Source: Silurus meridionalis | Lineage: Eukaryota; Chordata; Actinopteri; Siluriformes; Siluridae | Length of the DNA: 64,000 bases | Assembly: GCF_014805685.1 (NCBI RefSeq) | Contig: NC_060887.1 | Span: forward strand, 11,404,463 to 11,468,462 | Direction of reading: 5' to 3' | In this document: in pieces, positions 46,692 through 58,060 of the stretch | Position numbering within the stretch: position 1 is the stretch's first letter | Layout of the letters: every line of letters starts with the position of its first letter | Translations under genes and position numbers: made by a program | The notes under the pieces: generated by a model | What the model was told of the DNA's origin: nothing | What the model saw: the letters and a program-made list of their open reading frames with translations, nothing else | Databases searched by the model: none

Positions 46692-48243
46692 CAGGGAGTG
46701 CAGAATTATTAGGCAAGTTGTATTTTTGAGGATTAATTTTATTTGAGGATTAATTTGAACAACAACCATGTTCTCAATGAACACAAAAACTCATTAATAT
46801 CAAAGCTGAATATTTTTGGAAGTAGTTTTTAGTTTTAGCTATTTTAGGGGGATATCTGTGTGTGCAGGTGACTATTACTGTGCATAATTATTAGGCAACT
46901 TAACAAAAAACAAATTCATACCCATTTCAATTATTTATTTTACCAGTGAAACCAATATAACATCTCAACATTCACAAATATACATTTCTGACATTCAAAA
47001 CCAAACAAAACAAATCAGTGACCAATATAGCCACCTTTCTTTGCAAGGACACTCAAAAGCCTGCCATCCATGGATTCTGTCAGTGTTTTGATCTGTTCAC
47101 CATCAACATTGCGTGCAGCAGCAACCACAGCCTCCCAGACACTGTTCAGAGAGGTGTACTGTTTTCCTCCTTGTAAATCGCACATTTGATGATGGACCAC
47201 AGGTTCTCAATGGGGTTCAGATCAGGTGAACAAGGAGGCCATATCATTAGATTTTCTTCTTTATACCCTTTCTTGCCAGCCACGCTGTGGAGTACTTGGA
47301 CGTGTGTGATGGAGCATTGTCCTGCATGAAAATCATGTTTTTCTTGAAGGATGCAGACTTCTTCCTGTACCACTGCTTGAAGAAGGTGTCTTCCAGAAAC
47401 TGGCAGTAGGACTGGGAGTTCAGCTTGACTCCATCCTCAACCCGAAAAGGCCCCACAAGCTCATCTTTGATGATACCAGCCCAAACCAGTACTCCACCTC
47501 CACCTTGCTGGCGCCTGAGTCGGACTGGAGCTCTCTGCCCTTTACCAATCCAGCCACGGGCCCATCCATCTGGCCCATCAAGACTCACTCTCATTTCATC
47601 AGTCCATAAAACCTTAGAAAATCAGTCTTGAGATATTTCTTGGCCCAGTCTTGACGTTTCAGCTTGTGTGTCTTGTTCAGTGGTGGTCGACTTTCTGCCT
47701 TTCTTACCTTGGCCATGTCTCTGAGTATTGCACACCTTGTGCTTTTGGGCACCCAGTGATGTTGCAGCTCTGAAATATGGCCAAACTGGTGGCAAGTGGC
47801 ATCTTGGCAGCTGCACGCTTGACTTTTCTCAGTTCACGGGCAGTTATTTTGCGCCTTGGTTTTTCCACACGCTTCTTGCGACCCTGTTGACTATTTTGAA
47901 TGAAACGCTTGATTGTTCGATGATCACGCTCAGAAGCTTGGCTATTTTAAGACTGCTGCATCCTCTGCAATATATCTCACTATTTTTGGCTTTTCTGAGC
48001 CTGTCAAGTCCTTCTTTTGACCCATTTTGCCAAAGGAAAGGAAGTTGCCTAATAATTATGCACACCTGATATAGGGTGTTGATGTCATTAGACCACACCC
48101 CTTCTCATTACAGAGATGCACATCACCTAATATGCTTAATTGGTAGTAGGCTTTCCAGCCTATACAGCTTGGAGTAAGACAACATGCATAACGAGGATGA
48201 TGTGGTCAAAATACTCATTTGCCTAATAATTCTGCACTCCCTG
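46692..48243 (-). mobile_element. Nearly full-length Tc1-like transposon
   Basis: Perfectly matched termini cagggagtgcagaattatta and its complement at the right end (48224-48243) are flanked by TA dinucleotides at 46690-46691 and 48244-48245, the classical Tc1/mariner target duplication. The 1552-bp element encodes a transposase on the minus strand with clear DDE motifs ([47 protein letters not shown]). Frameshifts split it into several pieces. Because the termini are intact, it is one of the younger insertions in the window. Confidence 0.92.
47015..48022 (-). pseudogene. Tc1-like transposase pseudogene
   Basis: Reading the minus strand from about 48022 gives a start (MGQKKD), an N-terminal DNA-binding part with stops, then long open stretches around 47594-47247 and 47373-47146 in two frames. 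All three catalytic contexts are visible (WAGI, QDNAPSH, DLNPIE). A frame change after ARKGIKKK and several others upstream make it non-functional. Confidence 0.85.
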
Positions 48244-48431
48244 TATACTTACAAGGCCATTTTCAAAATGGACTTTTCAAGAAAAGCTGGACATTTTGAG
48301 GAAATGGCAGCTGAAACAGTTTAAAACAGTTGTTAAGTTTCTTCATGAACCATCTATGCATTTTTTTCTGTAAAATTTACATAACAATACACAATTATGC
48401 CTTAATTTCAAATTTCTAAGTAACTATAACT

Positions 48432-48959
48432 ATATATTGCCAAAAGTATTGGCTCACCTGACCTTTCCTGCTTAATGTGGTTCTTTTCTAAACTGTTACC
48501 ACAAAGCTGAAGGCACTCAATTGTACAGGATGTCTTTAGATGCGCAATAATAACATTTTTTCACTTTTTCACTTGAACTTGGAAACCCGTAACCTGTTCC
48601 AGCATGGCAATGCCCCTGTGCACAAAGTGAGCTCCTTGAAGATCTGGTTTACATGCTTTGGAGAGGAGGATCTACAGTGGTCTGCTATAGAGCCCTGATC
48701 TCATCCCTACTGAACACCTTTGGGATGAATTGGAACGCTGACTGCACCCCAGCTCTCCTCACCTACATCAGTACCTGCCTTTCATAATACACTTGTAACT
48801 GATAAACACAAATATCCATAAGCACACTACAAAATCTAGTGTAACATCTTCCCAGAAGAGTGAAGGGAATTATAAGAGCAAAGTATGGCTTAATGTGGAA
48901 TGCAATGCTCATAAATCACATACTAAATGTGACCCAATTCTTTTGGCAAAATAGTGTAA
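48432..48959 (+). mobile_element. Short Tc1/mariner-like element with inverted termini
   Basis: Starts tatatattgccaaaagtatt and ends cttttggcaaaatagtgta, an inverted pair. The plus strand contains a fragment resembling transposase (NLFQHGNAPVHK-type sequence at 48596-48630, then a PTEHLWDELE-type motif at 48710). It is about 530 bp, non-autonomous, and of the same family as 2932-3290 and 23765-24025. Confidence 0.7.
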
Positions 48960-49769
48960 TTCAAATGGTGTCCATTGGAGGGCACTAAGAAACAATATTT
49001 CTGGGCGTCCATAAATAAAAAAATAAAAATAATTATAATAATATCTAGTCTTGATAAATATGTGAAATCATATTAATCCTTGTAATGTGTTAGAAATGTA
49101 ATGTGTAATGTGCCAACATATTTTGTGTTAGCGTGTCAAATTTGACCCATGATTTAACTCAGTTTAAAATGCTCAAAAAACAACAGTTATCATCCAATAT
49201 TGTTTTTTTTTTTTTTACCTCATAGCTAACTTGTTATGCATTGATATGTTTTATTGTTTTATTTTATTTATTTATTTTTTGTAATTTTTTTTGGCCACAT
49301 GGACTATTTATATAAGAATATGCCACTTTTTTTACTTAAATTTTTTTAAATGAACTCATAATAAAACCAATGGGTATTTGTTATCTAACTATAATAGATT
49401 AATATTAGAACATACCTCCAAAATAAATGGCTTGTTTTTTTTTTACTTAATATTATTACTCATAGTGACATCTATTGTGTTATGGCTCAAAATGTACCTG
49501 CACAGTTTTATAATAGAAAAAGGTAAAAGGTACTTTTTTATATAATCAAACTTAATTTTGCTCAAAATTGCAAATTCAAATAGAACATTAAGTTTTTCTG
49601 AACATTAAAAAATGACAACATAATTTGTTTCTGTTTGTGCATGTGTGTTAAAATGATTGTTTTGAAGACTGAACATTGACAAGGTGTGTGTTCATATGCA
49701 TGAATCACATTACATGATTATTTTAGTGTGCTCCTGACATACTGTATATGTTTCCCACATATATGGCAA

Positions 49770-50310
49770 ATGCTCCACCATTTGTCCCGAACATCCCTAC
49801 AAGCTTGTCATTCGCACGGCAAGCAGCTCTTGTCTCTCGAGTGTCAAACTCTTGACAACAAATGAAAGGTTTGGTAAAGTGACATGGTAACTGAAAAATA
49901 CTCAGAGGTTACTCAGCTATCTGTAGCCTCATTGCAGGATTTGTATACTCCAGCAAGAACCAACAGCCCTATGTAAGCATCCAGGTGTGTTTTGTCAATC
50001 TCCAAAGCTGTTGCTTTTCCCTTCAGTGTTTGTCATCTCAAGCAGGATCTTCTAATCAGATGGTGGTATGAACAACTCAAATTCTGTGTTGATAACTTGG
50101 AAATGTGACACAGCATATCTAGTAGGCCTGGGGATCATTCTGATGATCTTCTCAGTTGGTGCTCTGTCTTGGTTGTCATAAAGGACTGATGACCATGAAA
50201 TGTCACTTTTATATTTGAAGAGTTCTCTTTGAACGTCTGTGCCATTTGGGCTGTCCTCTTAATCATACGTGTCTTCATGTTCAGGATCAAACTCTACATC
50301 ATAGATATAC
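49770..50310 (-). pseudogene. piggyBac-family transposase fragment
   Basis: The minus strand reads, with stops, an acidic N-terminus (DVEFDPEHEDTYD), PTRYAVSHFQVINTEFELFI, EIDKTHLDAYIGLLVLAGVY and RETRAACRANDKL. These are in the order typical of the piggyBac DDE transposase N-terminal half ('AYIGLLILAGVYRS.NE', 'F..RETR..R...DKL'). Several in-frame stops make it inactive. The C-terminal catalytic residues and the cysteine-rich domain are missing. Confidence 0.75.
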
Positions 50311-50325
50311 AGTATATAACATCAC

Positions 50326-52609
50326 CAAGTCAAGTCAAGTTTATTTCTATAGCGCTTTTCAAAACAGACATTGTCTCAAAGCAGCTTTACAGAAATCAAC
50401 AGTCAAGGTGAATGGTGTGCATTTATCCCTGATGAGCAAGCAGTGGCGACTGTGGCAAGGAAAAACTCCCTTAGATGTTATGAGGAAGAAACCTTGAGAG
50501 GAACCAGACTCAAAAGGGGAACCCATCCTCATTTGGGTGACATCAAGAGTTTGATCATAAATCTTTCAACAATACAGAACACTGGAGAGTGAGAACTAAC
50601 ATGATGACTGGAGTATAAGATTATAAGTGATGTTCTTTCTGCAGTCTTATACAGTCTATATGGTTAGTAGCTCCTAGTTTTATAAGCTCAGCATTTGTGA
50701 TCATCGCAGATCCAGCATCAGCTTCTCCATGCCAGAGCCTTTAATGTGATCAGATGTTCTGGAGCACAAAGTTATGATATGTGACGTATGTTATGTGTAG
50801 GCTTTGCTAAAAAGATATGTTTTTAATCTACATTTAAACTGGGTGAGTGTGTCTGAGCCCCGAACACTGTCAGGAAGACTATTCCAGAGTTTAGGAGCTA
50901 AATGTGAAAATGCTCTACCACCTTTAGTGGACTTTGCTATTCTACGAACTACTAGAAGCCCAGAGTTTTGAGATCTTAGGGAGCGTGGCGGATTGTAGCG
51001 TGTTAAAAGACTGGATAGATACATGGGAGCCAAACCATTTAGTGCTTTATAAGTGAGAAGTAATAGTTTGTAGTCTATTCGAAACTTAACAGGAAGCCAA
51101 TGTAGGGACGATAGGATTGGGGTTATATGATCATATTTTCTTGACCTTGTAAGAATTTTGGCTGCTGCATTCTGGACTAACTGAAGCTTGTTTATTAATG
51201 ACGCAGGACATCCACCTAGTAATGCATTACAGTAGTCTATTCTGGAGGTCATAAACGCATGGACGAGCTTCTCTGCATCGGATATAGACAACGTTTTTCT
51301 TAACTTAGAAATATTTCTAAGGTGAAAGAAGGCTGTTTTTGTAACTTGGTTGATATGATATTTGAAAGACAAGTTGCTGTCTAAAATAACTCCCAGGTCT
51401 TTTACCGTTGAACTAGTGGTTACAGAACATCCGTCTAAATGCAGGTTGAGATGCTGGAGCTTCTGTATACTAGTTTTTGGGCCGATGAGCAAAATCTTAG
51501 TCTTATCAGAATTTAAAAGTAGAAAGTTATGGGTCATCCAATCTCTTATTTCCTTAACACACTCAGTTATCCGAGTTAATTGAGCTGTATCGCCTGGTTT
51601 AGATGAGATATATAGCTGAGTATCATCAGCATAACAATGGAAGCTAATTCCATGCCTTCTACTAATATTTCCTAACGGAAGCATGTATATTGTAAAGAGC
51701 AGGGGTCCTAGAACTGAACCTTGCAGCACGCCATAATTTACTTGCATTAGCCTGGATAGCTCTCCATTTAAATCTACGAAATGGTAACGATCGGACAGGT
51801 AGGATTTAAACCAGCTTAATGCCTGTCCCTTAATGCCGATGTAATATTGTAAGCGATCTAGGAGGAGATCATGGTCTGTAGTGTCGAATGCAGCACTAAG
51901 ATCTAGTAGAACCAACAGCGAGATGAAGCCTTAGACTGAAGCTAAAAACAGGTCATTAGTGATTTTAACTAGAGCAGTTTCTGTGCTATGATGGGGCCTA
52001 AAACCTGACTGAAATTCTTTAAAGATATTGTTCTCTTGCAGGTAGGAACATGAGGGGCTTAATAACTACTAACTTGAGGGATTTAGGGACATGTCCTAAC
52101 GATAGTGAAGAGTTAATAATATTCAGAAGAGGTTCACCAGTTGTATGTAACACTTCCTTCAGTAATTTAGTAGGAATTGGATCTAACTGACATGTTGTCG
52201 ATTTAGCTTTGGCAATAACATTATACAGCTCTTCCTGTCCTGTACATGTAAAACAGTGGAGTTGTGGAGTTGAAGGTAACACTGTCTCAGGAGATGGTGT
52301 CAGAGGTTGAACTGCCACAATTGTTTTTCTAATGTTATCTATTTTTTCAGTGAAGAAATTCATAAAGCCCTCACTACTAAATTGTGATGGAACACAATTT
52401 TCAGAGCCCTGATTTGTAGTTAGTTTAGCTACAGTACTGAAAAGGAACCTGGGATTGTTTTTGTTGTTTTCTATGAGTTTGCTCAGGTGTTCAGCTCTAG
52501 CAGCTTTTAGCGCCTGTCTGTAGCTGAGCATACTGTCTTTATACACAATTCTAAATACCTCCAATTTAGTTTTCCTCCATTTTCTCTCCAGATTACGTGT
52601 TGTAATCCA
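50326..52609 (-). mobile_element. L2-like non-LTR retrotransposon, 5' truncated
   Basis: The minus strand encodes reverse transcriptase in two blocks. The first is 52600-52019 (RNLERKWRKTKLEVFRIVYK to [16 protein letters not shown]). The second is 51990-50791 ([69 protein letters not shown] with the YADD catalytic box, and a C-terminal domain ending RLKTYLFSKAYT). Sequence between the blocks appears deleted near 52020, and a stop lies near 51931. The 3' end has a short UTR and a (TTGAC)n-type tail at 50340-50326, as in L2/CR1-group elements of fish. Confidence 0.88.
50791..51990 (-). pseudogene. L2-like reverse transcriptase ORF2 fragment
   Basis: The main open part (51915-50791, 374 codons) contains the RT palm with YADD, thumb and the conserved C-terminal region (LGVILDSNLSFKYHI, LHWLPVKFRIDYKLLLLTYK, FSHLAPKLWNSLPD). 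A stop just upstream near 51931 and an apparent deletion before that break continuity with the N-terminal half. Such frames are often predicted as fish 'jockey-like' proteins but are transposon coding sequence. Confidence 0.85.
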
Positions 52610-52610
52610 C

Positions 52611-52687
52611 ACCAAAGATATGGTCAATAACCTCAAATACACCGAATCTATTAAATGTCTATGAGGTTATTGACCATATATTTGGTC
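52611..52687. repeat. 30-bp palindrome at LINE/piggyBac junction
   Basis: 52611-52640 is the reverse complement of 52658-52687 apart from a few mismatches (core tgaggttattgaccatat), with a 17-bp spacer. Both arms read outwards as EVIDHIFG, the start of a piggyBac-type N-terminus. Confidence 0.85.
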
Positions 52688-52830
52688 ATGAAAGTAATAT
52701 TGAGGACAGATGAAGAGACAGTGAGGAAGATGTGTCTGAGGATGAGGATGATGTGGAGTATGATTCAGAAAAAGCGGACACATCTGGTGAAAAGGACAGT
52801 CCAAAGACACTAAAGCTCTTGCTTGTGTTG
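52658..52830 (+). pseudogene. piggyBac-like N-terminal fragment, inverted copy
   Basis: The plus strand reads YEVIDHIFGHESNIED, a stop, then RDSEEDVSEDEDDVEYDSEK and KADTSGEKDSPK. The acidic stretch parallels 'DVEFDPEHEDTYD.EDSPN' on the minus strand near 50290. The remainder of the transposase is missing on this side. Confidence 0.5.
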
Positions 52831-53480
52831 AAATAGGCTGATGATGCAGAATGGAACCGATAACACACATGCACTTTATTAATAGATAACAATGTTCATA
52901 CAATTCTGTTCATATTGTTCACGCCACACCCCCCAAAAATGATGATTATCAATATTTCACAAGAAACATTGTGCTCCCATGGGGTTTTGCGTCCACATAA
53001 AAGACAGGGTGGGTGGGGGAGGGGGTAAGCTGTGTCTGTGATGTGAGTAGTTGAGCCAAATTTGATTTATAGAGCAACCCATAACTTTTATATGATGCAT
53101 GGATGCATATAACAGTCATTATTCTGGGCGGGACAAATTTGAGCCGTAGCGCCAAAGATGTCACTTATATTTTTTAGGCCTTCTGAATTGACTAAAATGG
53201 TGACAGGTACTTTTGTTGTGTAAAAATAAAGCTGTGTTTGAGGCTGTCATGAAGCCTTGTTCCAACAGAAAAAAGGAAATAGTGTTTTTTACACACCACA
53301 AATTTGACCCTAACACAACATAAGGGTTAAATAAAATAAACAATACTTATTGTTATGGCTCATTGCCTTCAGTATAACTGCAGCACCATCTTCAATGATA
53401 TTGATAATTTGTTATTTATATTTTAATATTTTAATATATTGATAATATATATGAATATATAATATATGTAATAAATATTG

Positions 53481-53525
53481 ATCCGCTGTGGCGACCTCTA
53501 ACGAGAGCAGCCGAAAGAAGTTTTG
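53481..53525 (+). mobile_element. RTE-like LINE 3' tail fragment
   Basis: gatccgctgtggcgacctct followed by 'aacgagagcagccgaaagaag' is the familiar 3' end of the RTE-type LINE whose coding piece occurs at 19180-20225. Only the tail is present, followed by (ATAAAT)n and (TAA)n repeats. Confidence 0.65.
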
Positions 53526-53533
53526 TTATAAAT

Positions 53534-53549
53534 ATAAATATAAATATAA

Positions 53550-53602
<53 letters not shown>
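53534..53602. repeat. (TAAATA)n / (TAA)n microsatellite
   Basis: Six-base then three-base periodicity directly 3' of the RTE-like tail; probably grew from the LINE tail. Confidence 0.9.
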
Positions 53603-53605
<3 letters not shown>

Positions 53606-54064
53606 TATCTGATAATTAAAAACCAGCTTTATGTGTAGTGTAATAAATAAATATGATTTATTATTTACAATTATGTTTTTTTTTTTATAATTAGTGCTTA
53701 TGTCAGGTTGGGGGCCGGGCTTAAGGAACTGAAACCACGCCTACTTTTTCAGCTCTCATTCAGTGTGTGGGTTTCAGTGTTCGCCTTGAAGCGATGTGTA
53801 CCTGCGGCTCATGGTGGTCTCATGAGAGGAAACAACATGGCACTTTTAACATGCTCGGGTCTAAAACTCAAAAGAAAGACCTGTAAAATATCAGGATGAA
53901 GCAAAACCCGCTTTGAAATGAGGATGTTGCAGCACATGGGTGCATAGAAAACGAAGAGAAAGAGAAAGGGAACTCTGGCAAGGTAAATTATCCGTTTATC
54001 CATGATCTTTTCCAACAAATAATACCACCAGAGAAGCTGTTACAACATCTGGCAGCGTTGCAAG

Positions 54065-54250
54065 TTATGCATGCTTTTGGTAATAATATACAAGTTGGTT
54101 TATATAAAGAAGAAGAGTCATGCATGCTTTTTTTAATAATATACAAGTTGATTTAGATATACACAAGTAGTCATGCATGATTTTTGTTTTATATACAAGT
54201 TTATTTTGATATACAAGTAATGCATGCTTTTGTTCATTATATGTGAGTTG

Positions 54251-54304
<54 letters not shown>

Positions 54305-54380
54305 GCATACACAAAGGTCATGCATGCTTTTGTTTATAATATAAAATATAAGTTGATTTTAGATATACAAGAGTCATTCA
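54065..54380. repeat. AT-rich minisatellite, ~50-60 bp units
   Basis: About five imperfect copies of a unit reading 'catgcatgcttttgtttataatatacaagttgattta.atatacaag'. One copy is expanded internally by a (TA)n tract at 54256-54300. Confidence 0.85.
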
Positions 54381-55309
54381 GAAGCTCAGGTAGTTGTTAG
54401 AGATCTGTGATTCTCGCCAAAGCAAATAAATAATTATTATTAATATTCATCAATTTAAATAATGTTTCTTTAGAATGCACTCCATTCATGTATTTTAATG
54501 TAGTCGGTTTGTTTATACACCTTTGTTAATCTTATTACTAAGCTGCTCTTAAGCTTATCCAACTTTGGAGGATTTTTCTAATGCGTACCCAAGACGACTG
54601 AACAGCAGGAGAAATGTGGCCCATTCAGAAACCAATAATATACATTTTTCCCCCCAACACACCACTTTCTGATCTTAAACTTTTTGTTTACTGTCTTTAA
54701 TTCATATAGATGCAACTGCTCAAATGTGCACGGATAGTCTTGACACTGTGTATATATATAAAACTCTTATTCCATAGGTTCAGGCCTTTTTTATTATCTG
54801 TATTTTCACTCACACTTGTACCCCTGCTCATTCATCCAAACAGCAAAACAGATGGCAGCATGTCCATGCATAAAAAACATACAGAGGATACATGTCACCA
54901 GCAAATTCACCAAAAAGGTTTAGGGCCTCAGTAGGTGTGTTTACCTGCAACCAAATTTTCTATTAGTAATTAGAGCTTGATCAGATTGAAAACACCACAT
55001 TCAAAATTTGCATTAGATTGAAAGGAGTGATGTAGTATTGTAAACTCCAATCTGGTTGAATTTTTTTAATTGAATTTAGAAAAAAAAAAATACCTTGGGC
55101 ACATGCAAAGTGCGTATGTTTCTTGTTTTTTACTCTGGGGAGATAGCAACCACACAGATTTTTTGCTACAGAAGTTTTGTTTGAAATATATGTAACATAC
55201 ATGTAAAGTAATCTGAAAATTCAGAATCTGCAAATGGACTGAAATTGTTCAGACTGACAAAGCGAGTGCATGAAAATATATGTGACCTACATTGACTGTA
55301 GCATGTAAG

Positions 55310-55610
55310 GGGGGGTAGTTGGTAGTTTGATAATCTGGTCATTCTCCTTTCATTGTTCCAGTGTACAAGTTGCTTCTATATGGAGAACTCCCACTCTCTT
55401 GATATTTTATTTATTTATTTTTTTTTTGCTGACTGGTACAGACTGTTGTGTGTGAAAATTCCAGGAGATCAACAAATTCGTAAATATTCAAATCAGCCTA
55501 TCGGACTAGCAGCTATGCCGAGTCAAAATCACTGATTTTGATCACTGACCTGAACGATAAATGTGCAGTAGTGAAGGTGTTCCTATTAATGTGGCCAATC
55601 CGTGTATGTG
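55310..55610. mobile_element. Common fish DNA-transposon-type repeat fragment
   Basis: Contains 'attccaggagatcaacaaat', 'aatcagcctatcggactagcagc', 'gagtcaaaatcactga' and 'aggtgttcctattaatgtgg'. These are in the order of a dispersed non-autonomous repeat seen in many fish genomes. Boundaries and class are uncertain. Confidence 0.5.
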
Positions 55611-56186
55611 CTTGTTAAACTTTGCAGGAAAGTTATTTGTCAAGGTAATTGAGCCTTAAAGCTGGATTTTGACATTCCTTTAAGAGTGAAAGAGTTTTGA
55701 CTTTCAGCCAGAAATGTGCTTTATTCAGTGTTGCTTAGAGAGCAAGAAAGTGTATGCAGTTTACATTAATGTAGGGAACAAACCGACAGTCTAAACTAAT
55801 ATAAGTATTAATAAATGGAAAAAGAAATAAGGACAGAAGAGCTTTTGTTTAATTAACTGTAGAAAATGTAATTATGCGGCTTCTGGTCTGATTCTTGCTT
55901 TCCTGTTTTGAAGGTTTAAAGAGAAGGATCTAGAATGATGGATGGATAAGTAGCAAGAGATACAATATATAATATATAACACCTAAATCTTTGTATAATA
56001 TATTAAGAAAGTGTGTTGTTACTGAGAAAGGGAAATGTACATAGTTAGCCATGTTCGCCCTTTTCACCACCAACCACAGTTGATTTCTTAAATAAAATGC
56101 GACATACTGTTGCATGGGCTTAAATAGCTCACTTAAACACACAAATAGGGTTATACATGTCAAACCACTGGCTAAATGTCTGGTGT

Positions 56187-56465
56187 TCATCTAATGTTAG
56201 GCCTCATTCTAATTTTGGGTACCACTGGGTTGGGCACTGCTACAAGCAAGTTGTCAAATCCATTGCCTTTCATATTGATAAACAATAGCCTTGGATAGGT
56301 AGTGGGAAGTGGATTGTTCCTTGAACGCCCATCATGCCGAGCATTCTGCTTTTGCCATAGATTATCTCTCATGGTGTATGTAGTGATATCTTTGAGGGCA
56401 TTTAGCCGGGGAATGTTGAACTTTTCAGCTGATACTTCACACACCCATCTTAATTCTCTCCCCAC
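56187..56465 (-). repeat. Unclassified repeat, copy A
   Basis: Shares blocks with 57783-58060: 'ttgtcaaatccattgccttt' and 'gtgggaagtggattgttcct'. On the minus strand it is open for 92 codons (NNPLP....INMKGNGFDNL). No family was recognised. Confidence 0.5.
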
Positions 56466-57782
56466 TAGGGTTCACCCCTCTATTTAGTATCCCTGATATG
56501 ATAAATATTCTGATTGCCTTTTGACCTAAAGAAAATGTCAGTTTTTTGTTAGTCAGTGAGCCATGCTTTGTACCAGATTCTAGAATTAATCAAACAAAAA
56601 TAAAAATAGCCTATTTCTAAAATATCTGTTGGAGATTTACTTCTGGGAATCTTGATTACATAGCCATTTGCGCATTGCATTGAAAATGACTGGTTTGTCC
56701 TTGCCTGTGATGTTATCACATTTCCATTTTCCTTGCAAGTTTTTACTGATGCAAGCAGTTAGGGGAAAAAAACAACACTTTTGAATGCTGAATACATTAA
56801 CACATGTCCATAGAACCTTGGAGTGTTGTATAGTATGTAATGACCTTAATATGTGAACATAGATAGGTAGTATCCATTGTACAATTGTCACATTGATGGT
56901 CAATGTGTACATTCGGATGTAGTTTGTTCAATGTGAACTTAAAGTAAAGGGAAATGAGTATTCAGACACTATTGTTGTTTTTATGTATTATTAGGGGTGG
57001 GCGGAATGACTAAACTTTTGTCTCACGGTAATGAGTAATGAAGCGTTAGCATTTAGAGGAGGGGGCAAGGTTGGGTACTTGTGAGACTAGTTATGATTAG
57101 TGTTTGTCGCTTCTGCCTTATTGTGTGGTCACTGCATTCTGCTTGTACATTTGAAAACATGCACGTTGTAACTGGCACAGAAATGGAGCCCTTCTGAACA
57201 GTATAAGGCTGGTGTGTTGCTGGTGTTTTGCTGGTGTGCTGCTTGGATCTGGTCAGGTCTGCAAGTATCCCCTTTCTTCCCAAAGTGATCTGTGCTAAAC
57301 ATGCTAGGGCTCATCTTTATTTTTATTTATTTCTGTGGAGAAGAAGGCTAGTTTTCTTGTAGCAGGATTCTTATCCTTAATAGCTTATTCAGGGGGTTTG
57401 CTTTGGCTCTGGATGGTGTCTTGGGACTACAGTTGGTACCTCATGATATTCAAGGCCTGACCTTTGGCTAGAGCAAACATTTGTCATCATCTTTGATTTA
57501 TACCACTTGCCATGGTTGCCACTCATGGACAAACTAGGCCTTATTTGTTTATTGAAAAGACATACCAGGTTGAGCTCTCATCTCACCTTCTTTAAGCTGT
57601 AAATCTGTGGAAATGCAAACGTGATCTTTGATCATGTGCATTTTATACCATAGAGCTCAGCTGACTGAGGTGATTGTTGTTCAGCCTAAGTGACCCTGGA
57701 GATCAACAAGGTATTCTGGGCCCTCATGGACATTGCCAGTACTTTGTAGCTTTTCTTAGTCATGAGATAGGAGACTGTTGGT

Positions 57783-58060
57783 TTAGGTACCACAATGGGG
57801 CAAATTGTCAAATCCACTGCCTTCCACTGTGGGAAATTCTAGCTGACCTTTAATGGAGAGTGGGAAGTGGATTGTTCCTTGAATGATCATCTTCCTCCAG
57901 GCAGTCCAGAAAGGCATCTGAAAGGCATCTGTACTGTCAAGCATTTTTTCCTCATAGTGAATGTTTCTTTTTGAGGTCATCTGGCGAAGGAATGTTTCAG
58001 TTTTCTGCTGATTTTTTTTTTGCAGACCTTGTAAAGGTGTCACAGTATAAATTGTCTCTG
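57783..58060 (-). repeat. Unclassified repeat, copy B
   Basis: Diverged partner of 56187-56465, same orientation. The minus-strand frame contains 'GTIHFPLS....EGSGFDNLPHCGT', colinear with copy A. Confidence 0.5.

Larger units (their letters stand above)
46300..48345 (+). mobile_element. Dispersed repeat interrupted by a Tc1-like insertion
   Basis: The left arm (46300-46691) matches 22940-23480 and ends with a short reading frame (MADRGEEIDLVAY). The right arm (48246-48345) continues the same frame (KAIFKMDFSRKAGHFEEMAA), with the 1.55-kb Tc1-like element between them. The host repeat resembles the 5' end of a fish transposon with a coding start. Its superfamily was not determined. Confidence 0.6.
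49077..53326 (-). mobile_element. Rearranged piggyBac-like element containing a LINE
   Basis: Candidate termini sit next to TTAA at 49073-49076 and 53327-53330, the piggyBac target. The right end read inwards is cccttatgttgtgttagggt; the left end is tccttgtaatgtgttag, with a repeat of 'ttttgtgttag..gtcaaatttgacc' at 49119-49147. Between them are minus-strand piggyBac transposase remnants (49770-50310), an L2-like LINE (50326-52609) and a plus-strand acidic N-terminal remnant (52658-52830). The coding parts point outwards from a palindrome at 52611-52687, so this is a rearranged composite rather than a simple insertion. Confidence 0.65.

Noticed and set aside
47425..48069. Plus-strand frames of 68-113 codons
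   Set aside because: Shadows of the Tc1-like transposase on the minus strand.
52667..52903. Minus-strand Ser-rich frame near the palindrome
   Set aside because: The plus strand of the same DNA reads as an acidic piggyBac-like N-terminus; the Ser-rich frame is its complement.
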